Of a DNA stretch of 11,581 nt, positions 5,513 through 11,581 are shown piece after piece. Numbering within the stretch: the stretch's first letter is position 1; each line of letters opens with the position of its first letter. A program made the translations under genes and the position numbers. The DNA comes from an uncultured Flavihumibacter sp. (GTDB lineage Bacteria > Bacteroidota > Bacteroidia > Chitinophagales > Chitinophagaceae): NCBI GenBank assembly GCA_946481605.1, contig CAMLPA010000066.1:1-11581 (forward strand), given 5' to 3'. The notes under the pieces are model-generated. The model was not told the origin of the DNA. It worked only from the letters and a program-made list of their open reading frames with translations, and did not search any database.

Positions 5513-6979
5513 ATGGCGGAACTACAGAACATATTGTACAAAGTGAAGATCAGGTCGATCGCGGGAGAGCGTGCTGTTGAAGTGCGCGATCTGCAGATCG
5601 ATTCCAGGAAAGTTGCGCCCGGAACATGCTTTATTGCGATTGTGGGAACACATTCTGATGGACACCAGTTCGTGGACAAAGCCATTGAAACAGGTGCCAC
5701 CGCTGTAGTGGTGAACAAAATGCCGGAGGAAAGAAAAGAAGGCGTTACGTATGTGGAAGTGAGCGATACTTCAGAAGCCGCGGCCCTGATGGCGCACAGC
5801 TTTTATGGAGAACCTTCGCGCAGCATAAAACTGGTGGGCGTTACCGGCACCAACGGGAAAACAACTATCGCCACACTGCTGTACAAATTGTTTTCAGAAC
5901 TGGGTTACAAGTGCGGACTTGTTTCCACCGTACAGAACATGATCGGTGAAGAAGCGCTGGTGGCCACGCATACCACGCCCGACGCGATCAGTCTGAACGC
6001 TTTGCTGCGTAAAATGGCAGATGCAGGTTGTTCGCACGTGTTCATGGAATGCAGTTCGCACGCCATTCACCAGAAAAGGATCAATGGATTGGAGTTCGCG
6101 GGTGGACTGTTCAGCAATATCACCCATGACCACCTCGATTACCATAAAACATTCGACGAATACATACGGGTAAAGAAGGCGTTCTTCGATCAGCTTTCTC
6201 CCGAAGCGTTCGCGATCAGCAATCTGGATGACCGCCGTGGTACAGTGATGTTGCAGAATGCGCCCGCAAGGAAATTCTATTACAGCCTGCAATCCCTAGC
6301 GGACTACAAAGGAAAGATACTGGAGAACGGACTCACCGGTTTGGTGATGATGGTGAACGATATGGAAGTGCATTTCAGAATGATCGGTGAGTTCAACGCG
6401 TATAACCTGTTATGTGTGTATGGTGCGGCACTGCAACTCGGAGAAGACAAACACGAAGTGTTGCGGATACTCAGCCATTTGAGCGGAGCCGAAGGGCGAT
6501 TCGATTATACCGTTTCCAATAAAGATAAGATCATCGGTATCGTGGATTATGCCCACACACCGGATGCACTGGTGAACGTGCTGGAAACCATTCATGCTTT
6601 ACGGTCGGGTGGTAACGCCATCATTACCGTAGCCGGTTGTGGTGGTGACCGCGACAAAACAAAGCGTCCTATTATGGGACAAACGGCCTGTGATTACAGC
6701 GATAAAGCAATTTTTACTTCCGATAATCCGCGTACGGAAGATCCATTGGAGATACTGAAGGACATGGAAGCCGGACTCAGTTCCGCGGCCAAAAGGAAGT
6801 ACATCGTGATCGCCGATAGAAAGGAAGCCATTAAAACGGCGGTGAGTCTGGCAAAGCCGGGAGATATCGTGCTGATCGCGGGAAAAGGACATGAAAAGTA
6901 CCAGGAAGTGAATGGTGTGCGACATGATTTTGACGACAAACAGGTACTGAAAGAAATGTTCGAACTATTGGAAAGGTAA
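5513..6979 (+). CDS. murE: UDP-N-acetylmuramoyl-L-alanyl-D-glutamate--2,6-diaminopimelate ligase
   Basis: MurE is a cytoplasmic ATP-dependent ligase that adds the third residue of the peptidoglycan stem peptide to UDP-MurNAc-L-Ala-D-Glu. The 488-residue protein shows the three-domain Mur ligase layout: an N-terminal UDP-binding domain with SRKVAPGTCFIA, the central ATP-binding domain with GVTGTNGKTT (109-118, P-loop Lys116), MECSSHA and HDHLDYH, then the C-terminal domain with VDYAHTPD, GCGGDRDKTKRPIMG and IAGKGHEKYQ. DNPR at 404-407 (SDNPRTEDP) is the signature of meso-diaminopimelate-specific enzymes; lysine-adding enzymes lack this Arg. The wall is therefore predicted to be of the DAP type. 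The start ATG at 5513 follows the ftsI TAA with no gap, so translation is probably coupled. A small departure is Cys in MECSSHA, where E. coli has Val. Confidence 0.97.
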   Translation: MAELQNILYKVKIRSIAGERAVEVRDLQIDSRKVAPGTCFIAIVGTHSDGHQFVDKAIETGATAVVVNKMPEERKEGVTYVEVSDTSEAAALMAHSFYGEPSRSIKLVGVTGTNGKTTIATLLYKLFSELGYKCGLVSTVQNMIGEEALVATHTTPDAISLNALLRKMADAGCSHVFMECSSHAIHQKRINGLEFAGGLFSNITHDHLDYHKTFDEYIRVKKAFFDQLSPEAFAISNLDDRRGTVMLQNAPARKFYYSLQSLADYKGKILENGLTGLVMMVNDMEVHFRMIGEFNAYNLLCVYGAALQLGEDKHEVLRILSHLSGAEGRFDYTVSNKDKIIGIVDYAHTPDALVNVLETIHALRSGGNAIITVAGCGGDRDKTKRPIMGQTACDYSDKAIFTSDNPRTEDPLEILKDMEAGLSSAAKRKYIVIADRKEAIKTAVSLAKPGDIVLIAGKGHEKYQEVNGVRHDFDDKQVLKEMFELLER

Positions 6980-7006
6980 GCGTCGGGCAACCGAAGTGCC
7001 ATTCCG

Positions 7007-7040
7007 GAAACGGAAGCTCCTGGCGGAAGCCAGGCGTTTC
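7007..7040 (+). other. Two-step hairpin in the murE-mraY gap, no T tract
   Basis: CCTGGC (7019-7024) pairs perfectly with GCCAGG (7029-7034) around a GGAA tetraloop. GAAACG (7007-7012) then pairs with CGTTTC (7035-7040), leaving a one-sided 6-base bulge. The 91-bp gap holds no other feature that I can support. Because no T run follows, an intrinsic terminator is unlikely; an RNA stability or processing element between murE and mraY is possible. Confidence 0.5.
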
Positions 7041-7070
7041 TACAAACATGCGTTTACTTAATAACCATAC

Positions 7071-8348
7071 ATGCTCTATCATTTTTTTACCTGGTTGAAA
7101 CAGGAGTTTAATGTTGCGGGAGCCGGTGCGTTCCAGTTCATCACCTTCAGGGTGCTGCTGGCCGTGCTGCTCTCATTGGTGATCACGACTGTTTTCGGTA
7201 AAAAACTAATCCGTTTCTTACAGAATAAGCAGGTAGGTGAATCTGTGCGTGATCTCGGATTGGCAGGCGAACAACAGAAAAAAGGTACACCTACCATGGG
7301 CGGTATCATCATTCTGCTCGCCATTCTTATTCCAACCTTACTTTTCGCGGACCTCAACAAAGCTTATATCCGGTTGATGATCTTCGCCACCATCTGGCTG
7401 GGACTCATCGGTTTCATTGACGATTACCTGAAGCTTCGTGCAAAACGTATGGCGCAACAACAGGGTATCGCGTACAAAAAAGGCGATAAAGACGGACTGG
7501 CCGGATGGTTCAAAATACTGGGTCAGGTGGTACTCGGCATCGTAGTGGCCGCCACCATTTTGTTCAACGACAACGCCAAAGCGTACCGTGAGTTTACAGG
7601 GGAGAACAAACCTCCAGCGGGTGTGGAAGTGAAACACGTTCCCTTCGATGGAAAAGACCGCGTATTCGTAGAGGCGAAGGAACCCATTACTACCATTCCT
7701 TTCGTGAAGAGCCACGAATTCAACTATTCCAAATTATTGCCGGAAGCTATGCGTGGCCTTACCTGGTTGCTCTATTCCGCCATCGTGATCATTATTGTGA
7801 CCGCCGTTTCCAATGGCGCGAACATCACGGATGGGCTGGATGGACTGGCAACGGGTACCAGCGCCATTATCGGTACCTGTCTGGGCATATTCGCGTATGC
7901 CAGCGGTAACCTGCGCTTCGCGGAATACCTCAATATTATGTATATCCCCAATCTCGGTGAGCTGTCCATTTTTATTGGCGCGTTCATCGGGGCAACCGTG
8001 GGCTTCCTCTGGTACAATGCTTTCCCTGCGCAGGTGTTCATGGGCGATACCGGAAGCCTGGCGCTGGGAGGCATCATCGCCGCACTGGCCATCATCGTGC
8101 GGAAAGAATTGCTGATACCCATATTCTGCGGGGTGTTCCTCGTGGAGAACCTGAGTGTGGTGATCCAGGTTTCTTACTTCAAATACACGAAGAAGAAATA
8201 CGGGGAAGGGAGGCGTGTGTTCCTGATGAGCCCGCTCCACCACCATTACCAGAAGTTGGGATACCATGAAAGTAAGATTGCCGTAAGGTTCTGGATAGTT
8301 ACCATCTTATGTGTACTGCTTTCGATTGTTACACTGAAGATGCGTTGA
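7071..8348 (+). CDS. mraY: Phospho-N-acetylmuramoyl-pentapeptide-transferase MraY
   Basis: MraY is the polytopic inner-membrane enzyme that transfers phospho-MurNAc-pentapeptide from UDP to undecaprenyl phosphate, making lipid I. The 425-residue product has many hydrophobic segments and every family signature: KKGTPTMGG (70-78), FIDDYLK with Asp117 and Asp118, [15 protein letters not shown] (248-262), FMGDTGS with Asp326, and the [10 protein letters not shown] loop (388-397, histidines 390-392). It is about 65 residues longer than the 360-residue E. coli enzyme. Much of the excess is a polar, lysine- and proline-rich insertion at about 166-222, between a membrane segment ending LFND and the one starting near TWLLYSA. 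Such an insertion seems typical of Bacteroidota MraY (recalled, not checked). murF, which precedes mraY in E. coli, is absent here. Start ATG 7071 has no clear Shine-Dalgarno. Confidence 0.96.
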   Translation: MLYHFFTWLKQEFNVAGAGAFQFITFRVLLAVLLSLVITTVFGKKLIRFLQNKQVGESVRDLGLAGEQQKKGTPTMGGIIILLAILIPTLLFADLNKAYIRLMIFATIWLGLIGFIDDYLKLRAKRMAQQQGIAYKKGDKDGLAGWFKILGQVVLGIVVAATILFNDNAKAYREFTGENKPPAGVEVKHVPFDGKDRVFVEAKEPITTIPFVKSHEFNYSKLLPEAMRGLTWLLYSAIVIIIVTAVSNGANITDGLDGLATGTSAIIGTCLGIFAYASGNLRFAEYLNIMYIPNLGELSIFIGAFIGATVGFLWYNAFPAQVFMGDTGSLALGGIIAALAIIVRKELLIPIFCGVFLVENLSVVIQVSYFKYTKKKYGEGRRVFLMSPLHHHYQKLGYHESKIAVRFWIVTILCVLLSIVTLKMR

Positions 8349-8372
8349 TTATATAGTGAAAAACCAAACCCC

Positions 8373-8456
8373 AAGAACCGTCCAGGCATCCTGAGAAGAA
8401 CCAACATGTAGCAGAAGAATGTGTAGTTTACCCTGACCCGATACTTTTGAAGAACC
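8373..8456. repeat. Three AAGAACC direct repeats in the mraY-murD gap
   Basis: AAGAACC occurs at 8373-8379, 8396-8402 and 8450-8456. The rest of this 148-bp gap is A/C-rich, with runs of C at 8455-8460 and 8466-8470, and contains no supported small gene. Three copies of a heptamer in so short a span is notable, but it was picked after the fact and spacing is irregular. Confidence 0.3.
8442..8449 (+). promoter_or_regulatory. Candidate -7 element of an internal promoter for murD
   Basis: TACTTTTG matches the Bacteroidota -7 consensus TAnnTTTG exactly, 47 bases before the murD ATG. The region about 20 bases upstream (around 8419-8425, GTGTAG) offers no clear TTTG -33 element. An internal promoter would fit the longer-than-usual gap, but the match alone is short. 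Confidence 0.35.
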
Positions 8457-8496
8457 CCCCAATATCCCCCTGAAACAACCGCGGAAAATTGTTTGT

Positions 8497-9840
8497 ATGA
8501 ACGAACGAATGGTCATATTAGGTGCCGCTGAAAGCGGTGTTGGCGCGGCGTTGCTGGCGAAGCAACACGGGTATGATGTGTTCGTATCTGATGCCGGCAG
8601 TATCAAAGAGGTGTATAAGAAAGAACTGCGCAGTAACGGAATTGAATTTGAAGAAGGGCAGCATACAGAGGAGTTGATATTGAATGCGACGGAAGTGATG
8701 AAGAGTCCCGGTATTCCCGAGAAGAATGAACTGGTGAAAAAGATCAGAAAGAAAGGAATAAAGGTGATCAGTGAAATAGAACTGGCTTATCGCTTCAAAG
8801 GAGAGAGCAAGATTGTGGCCATCACGGGAAGCAATGGTAAAACCACCACCACTTCCATGATCTACCACATCTGTAAGGAGGCGGAACTGGATTGCGCATT
8901 GGTGGGAAACATCGGTTATTCTTTCGCGAAGCAGGTGGCAGAAAATCCGAAACCTTTGTACATCGCGGAAATCAGCAGTTTTCAATTGGACGATATCCAC
9001 GAGTTCAGACCCGATATCGCTGTATTGGTGAACATCACGGAAGATCATTTAGATCGATATGAATACAATTTTCAGAAATACATCAACAGCAAATTCAGGA
9101 TAGTGGAGAACCAGACCCCGGCAGATTATTTTATCTACTGCCAGGACGATGAAGTAACCATGGCCAACATCAGAAACTTTAACATTCATTCTAACCCATT
9201 GCCGATTACCATGAAAAATAGCGAGATATTAAAAGGAGCTTTCATCCGCAAAGACGAGATGACCGTGAAAACGGAATCGGAGAATTTCTCCATGAGCGTT
9301 TACGATTTTACCCTCCGGGGAAAGCACAACCAGTACAATACTATGGCAGCAGGGGTAGCAGCGTCAACGCTGGGCATCCGGAAGGAAAAGATCCGCGACG
9401 CCGTGAAGAATTTCGAGAGCCTGGAACACCGCATGGAATATGTGGCCACCGTTCGCGGCGTGGATTTCATCAACGATTCCAAAGCCACCAACGTAAACTC
9501 GCTCTGGTACGCGCTGGAAAGTATGGAGAAACCTACCATCCTCATCCTCGGCGGGGTAGATAAAGGAAACGATTACAACCAGATCATGGATTTGGTAAAG
9601 GAGAAAGTGAAAGCCATTGTGTGCATGGGTATTGATAATACCAAAATCCACGAAGCATTCGGAAAAGAGATGCAGTTGATCGTAAATACCGCCAGCGCCA
9701 AGGAAGCAGTACACGCCGCTTTTCACTTCGCAGACAAAGGCGATGCCGTATTGCTTTCGCCCGCATGTGCCAGTTTCGACCTGTTTAAGAATTACGAGGA
9801 CAGAGGGAATCAGTTTAAAGAGGCAGTGAAGGAGTTGTAA
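8497..9840 (+). CDS. murD: UDP-N-acetylmuramoyl-L-alanine--D-glutamate ligase
   Basis: MurD is the cytoplasmic ATP-dependent ligase that adds D-glutamate to UDP-MurNAc-L-Ala. The 447-residue length is normal for the family. The N-terminal nucleotide-binding fold begins MVILGAAESGVGAALLA, a MurD rather than MurE type of start. The central domain has the P-loop ITGSNGKTTTTS (Lys115), EISSFQLD (158-165), NITEDHLDRY (179-188) and YINSKF with Lys199 at the position of the carbamylated lysine. The C-terminal domain has INDSKATN, GGVDKGNDY and the strongly characteristic LSPACASFDLFKNYEDRGNQF. ATG 8497 is used; ATG 8509 is a possible alternative because MVILGA is where the fold begins. There is no Shine-Dalgarno. 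The gene stands apart from mraY by 148 bp and from ftsW by 204 bp, unusually loose for a dcw cluster. Confidence 0.97.
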   Translation: MNERMVILGAAESGVGAALLAKQHGYDVFVSDAGSIKEVYKKELRSNGIEFEEGQHTEELILNATEVMKSPGIPEKNELVKKIRKKGIKVISEIELAYRFKGESKIVAITGSNGKTTTTSMIYHICKEAELDCALVGNIGYSFAKQVAENPKPLYIAEISSFQLDDIHEFRPDIAVLVNITEDHLDRYEYNFQKYINSKFRIVENQTPADYFIYCQDDEVTMANIRNFNIHSNPLPITMKNSEILKGAFIRKDEMTVKTESENFSMSVYDFTLRGKHNQYNTMAAGVAASTLGIRKEKIRDAVKNFESLEHRMEYVATVRGVDFINDSKATNVNSLWYALESMEKPTILILGGVDKGNDYNQIMDLVKEKVKAIVCMGIDNTKIHEAFGKEMQLIVNTASAKEAVHAAFHFADKGDAVLLSPACASFDLFKNYEDRGNQFKEAVKEL

Positions 9841-9845
9841 TGAGG

Positions 9846-9877
9846 AATTTTGGATGATGGATTTTGGATTTTGGATG
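9846..9877. repeat. Left arm of a 32-bp imperfect inverted repeat flanking the murD-ftsW gap
   Basis: This arm begins 5 bases after the murD stop and consists of TTTTGGAT and GATGATGG units. Its reverse complement aligns without gaps to 10007-10038 with 28 of 32 matches; all four mismatches fall in the central nine bases, so the outer 11 and 12 bases are identical. The unit is the same as that seen at 2890-2916 and 2999-3024. Confidence 0.8.
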
Positions 9878-10006
9878 AAATTTTCAATTCATCATTCATT
9901 AGAAAACCAGGTATTTATTAAAAATGCAAAAACTGCCTTCATATAAAAGGAACAAATAACCAATAAGATGTTGAATAAAAATTTTGAATTGGCCCATCAA
10001 CCGCCC
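9878..10006. other. Core of the murD-ftsW gap, no gene found
   Basis: This AT-rich stretch between the two repeat arms contains no credible reading frame, no intrinsic terminator and no full TAnnTTTG element. Near its right end is CCCATCAACCGCCC (9993-10006), the inverted counterpart of the GGGCGGTTGA module at 2917-2926. An inner pairing of CAATTC (9885-9890) with GAATTG (9986-9991) is possible. Confidence 0.5.
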
Positions 10007-10038
10007 CATCCAAAATCCATCATTCAACATCCAAAATT
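10007..10038. repeat. Right arm of the 32-bp imperfect inverted repeat, adjoining the ftsW start
   Basis: CATCCAAAATCC (10007-10018) and CATCCAAAATT (10028-10038) bracket a nine-base centre. The arm pairs with 9846-9877 and ends six bases before the GTG start of ftsW. Its 3' portion resembles the sequence directly before the ftsL GTG: both end in CAAAG-type sequence at the start codon. Confidence 0.8.
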
Positions 10039-10044
10039 TCCAAA

Positions 10045-11283
10045 GTGAACCAATTACTGAACAAAACACGCGGCGATAAAGTGATCTGGGCCCTGGTAAT
10101 ACTACTGGCGCTCACTTCCCTGCTCGTGGTGTACAGTGCCACCGGTTCACTGGCGTACAAGATGTATAAGGGCAACACGGAAGTGTACCTTTTTAAGCAG
10201 TTTGCGTTCATTATGGGCGGACTGGCCATCATCTTCTTCGCGCATAAAGTCAACTATACGATCTATTCGAAGGTTGCGAAGCTCTTATTTTTATTGTCAA
10301 TACCGTTGCTGGCCTACACGCTTTTCTTCGGTGCAGAAATCAACAAAGGTAGCCGCTGGATCAAATTGCCGGTGATCAACATGACCTTTCAAACCTCCGA
10401 TCTCGCGAAGCTGGCGCTGTTCATGTACCTCTCCAGGCTACTCAGTAAAAAGCAGGACGTGATCAAGGATTTCAAAACTGGGTTTCTTCCCGTGATTTTC
10501 CCGGTAGGAATTATCTGTATCCTGATTGCGCCGGCCAACCTTTCCACGGCATTGCTGGTAGGTGCCACGAGTTTGATGTTGTTGTTTATCGGAAGGGTTT
10601 CTTTCAAACATCTGCTACTGGTGATCGGCATTGCGCTCATCCCGGTTGGCATGCTGGTAACTGCGGCGGTGATCACACACAAATCGGAGGAGGGAACTCC
10701 TACCTCAGTGCGTACGGAAAAAAACAGGCTCACGGGCAGGGTTTCCACGTGGATATCCAGGGTTGAAAACTTCATCTATCCCAACAAGGAAGATGTGAGC
10801 GAAAGTAACTACCAGATCAACCAGGCCAAGATCGCAATCGCAAAAGGTGGTTGGGTAGGAAAAGGTCCGGGTAACAGCGAGCAAAGAAATTTCCTGCCGC
10901 ACCCGTATTCAGATTTTATCTACGCGATCATCATCGAGGAGTACGGACTGATAGGAGGGGCGTTCATCTTATTCATTTATATGGTGTTCCTGTTCAGGAG
11001 CATTCGTTTGTTCAGAAAATGCCCGTATGCTTTTGGGGCCTTTCTGGCATTGGCGCTGAGTTTTACGCTGGTGATCCAGGCACTGGCGAACATGGCGGTG
11101 AACGTGAACCTGTTTCCGGTAACTGGGGTAACACTTCCTTTGGTGAGTATGGGCGGAACATCGTTCCTGTTTACCTGTTTGTCGATTGGGATTATACTCA
11201 GTGTAGCAAGGAACGTGGAGCAACTGGAAGGAAAAGCGCCGCCGGAAGGGGCAGAACAGGAGGGCGCAGCGGCAACAAACTAA
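10045..11283 (+). CDS. ftsW: Septal peptidoglycan glycosyltransferase FtsW (SEDS family)
   Basis: FtsW polymerises lipid II into septal glycan strands in the inner membrane, in complex with FtsI. The 412-residue product is polytopic, with about ten hydrophobic segments. SEDS landmarks are present: KGSRWIKLP (101-109) followed by FQTSDLAKLALF (115-126), the large periplasmic loop around 209-260, GKGPGN then LPHPYSDFIYAIIIEEYGLIGG with Asp290 at the catalytic position, and the NVNLFPVTGVTLPLVSMGGTS stretch in two parts (VNLFPVTGVTLPL, VSMGGTS) at about 354-373. Compared with the common FQPSE, FQTSD replaces Pro and Glu. The C-terminal tail is Glu/Ala-rich (GKAPPEGAEQEGAAATN). Start is GTG at 10045, directly after repeat sequence and without Shine-Dalgarno. 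Position between murD and murG points to FtsW rather than the paralogue RodA. The gene ends 25 bases before murG. Confidence 0.95.
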   Translation: MNQLLNKTRGDKVIWALVILLALTSLLVVYSATGSLAYKMYKGNTEVYLFKQFAFIMGGLAIIFFAHKVNYTIYSKVAKLLFLLSIPLLAYTLFFGAEINKGSRWIKLPVINMTFQTSDLAKLALFMYLSRLLSKKQDVIKDFKTGFLPVIFPVGIICILIAPANLSTALLVGATSLMLLFIGRVSFKHLLLVIGIALIPVGMLVTAAVITHKSEEGTPTSVRTEKNRLTGRVSTWISRVENFIYPNKEDVSESNYQINQAKIAIAKGGWVGKGPGNSEQRNFLPHPYSDFIYAIIIEEYGLIGGAFILFIYMVFLFRSIRLFRKCPYAFGAFLALALSFTLVIQALANMAVNVNLFPVTGVTLPLVSMGGTSFLFTCLSIGIILSVARNVEQLEGKAPPEGAEQEGAAATN

Positions 11284-11291
11284 TATTGAAA

Positions 11292-11298
11292 AGAGGAG
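11292..11298 (+). promoter_or_regulatory. Shine-Dalgarno sequence of murG
   Basis: AGAGGAG lies 10 bases before the murG ATG and is the only strong Shine-Dalgarno match before a gene in this window. The other starts appear to rely on SD-independent or coupled initiation. It supports ATG 11309 as the murG start. Confidence 0.65.
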
Positions 11299-11308
11299 AT
11301 AGAATAGC

Positions 11309-11581
11309 ATGGGTCAACACAAAAAAATAATCATTGCAGGAGGAGGTACCGGGGGACATATATTCCCCGCGATTGCGATTGCGAATGCGTTGAAGAAGAT
11401 GGATCCTGCCACTGAATTTTTATTTGTGGGCGCGAAGGGAAAGATGGAAATGGAGAAAGTGCCGCAGGCCGGTTACAAGATAGAAGGCATAGATATCGCG
11501 GGATTGAACAGAAGTTCTTTGATAAAAAATATTTCCCTTCCCTGGAAACTCATCAAAAGTTTTTTCCAGGTAAGAAGGATC
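11309..11581 (+). CDS. murG: UDP-N-acetylglucosamine--undecaprenyl-pyrophosphoryl-MurNAc-pentapeptide GlcNAc transferase MurG, 5' part
   Basis: MurG adds GlcNAc to lipid I on the cytoplasmic face of the membrane, giving lipid II. The window contains its first 91 codons, open to the edge. The N-terminus [20 protein letters not shown] carries the diagnostic glycine-rich GGGTGGH (11-17) of GT28 enzymes, followed by the expected alternation of strands and helices: [20 protein letters not shown] and IDIAGLNRS. It follows ftsW by 25 bases, the conserved ftsW-murG order, and has a good Shine-Dalgarno. The window cuts the gene; no internal defect is visible. Confidence 0.95.
   Translation, partial: MGQHKKIIIAGGGTGGHIFPAIAIANALKKMDPATEFLFVGAKGKMEMEKVPQAGYKIEGIDIAGLNRSSLIKNISLPWKLIKSFFQVRRI

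Noticed and set aside
7734..8267. 177-residue minus-strand frame rich in His and Gln inside mraY
   Set aside because: It is antisense to conserved membrane-protein codons of mraY; no recognisable domain.
8349..8606. 85-residue minus-strand frame in the mraY-murD gap
   Set aside because: It overlaps the murD N-terminus and shows no coherent protein character.
9841..10044. Insertion sequence remnant in the murD-ftsW gap
   Set aside because: Inverted arms exist, but there is no transposase fragment and no clear target-site duplication; kept only as a repeat element.

Overview
The window holds the front part of a division and cell wall (dcw) gene cluster from a member of the Bacteroidota. The family is most likely Chitinophagaceae or a close relative; this placement is inference from protein character, not from a search. 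Supporting signs are a ~105-residue FtsL with the 'LYIANGHYA' segment, a division transpeptidase ending in a PASTA domain, a MraY with a ~55-residue insertion, a cluster order that skips murF between murE and mraY, and start codons that mostly lack Shine-Dalgarno sequences. All genes look intact; only the two at the window edges are cut by the window itself.

Layout: positions 1-1214 (minus strand) hold a QueA-family tRNA ribosyltransferase-isomerase, cut a few residues before its C-terminus. Positions 1215-1485 form a 271-bp divergent gap that is the richest non-coding stretch: a helically phased array of DnaA-box-like sites, an AT-rich block, an opposing perfect DnaA box, and three 10-bp-spaced MraZ boxes just before mraZ. 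From 1486 to the end everything reads on the plus strand: mraZ, rsmH, ftsL, ftsI, murE, mraY, murD, ftsW and the first 91 codons of murG.

How the genes work together: MurE and MurD (with MurC/MurF, not in the window) build the UDP-MurNAc-pentapeptide. MraY and MurG turn it into lipid II. FtsW polymerises lipid II and FtsI crosslinks it at the septum, with FtsL as the bitopic partner of that pair. MraZ is the probable autoregulator and RsmH methylates 16S rRNA. MurE carries the DNPR signature of meso-diaminopimelate-adding enzymes.

Three observations deserve a second look. First, 1256-1400 has the architecture of a replication origin or at least a DnaA-responsive region, with genes diverging from it. 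Second, the three AAAGTGG-type repeats at 1426-1452 form a clear MraZ operator. Third, two internal gaps (2893-3051 and 9841-10044) carry related, partly inverted repeats built from TTTTGGAT/ATCCAAAA units, which end directly before the only two GTG start codons seen here. Much smaller hairpin and promoter candidates lie in the murE-mraY and mraY-murD gaps.
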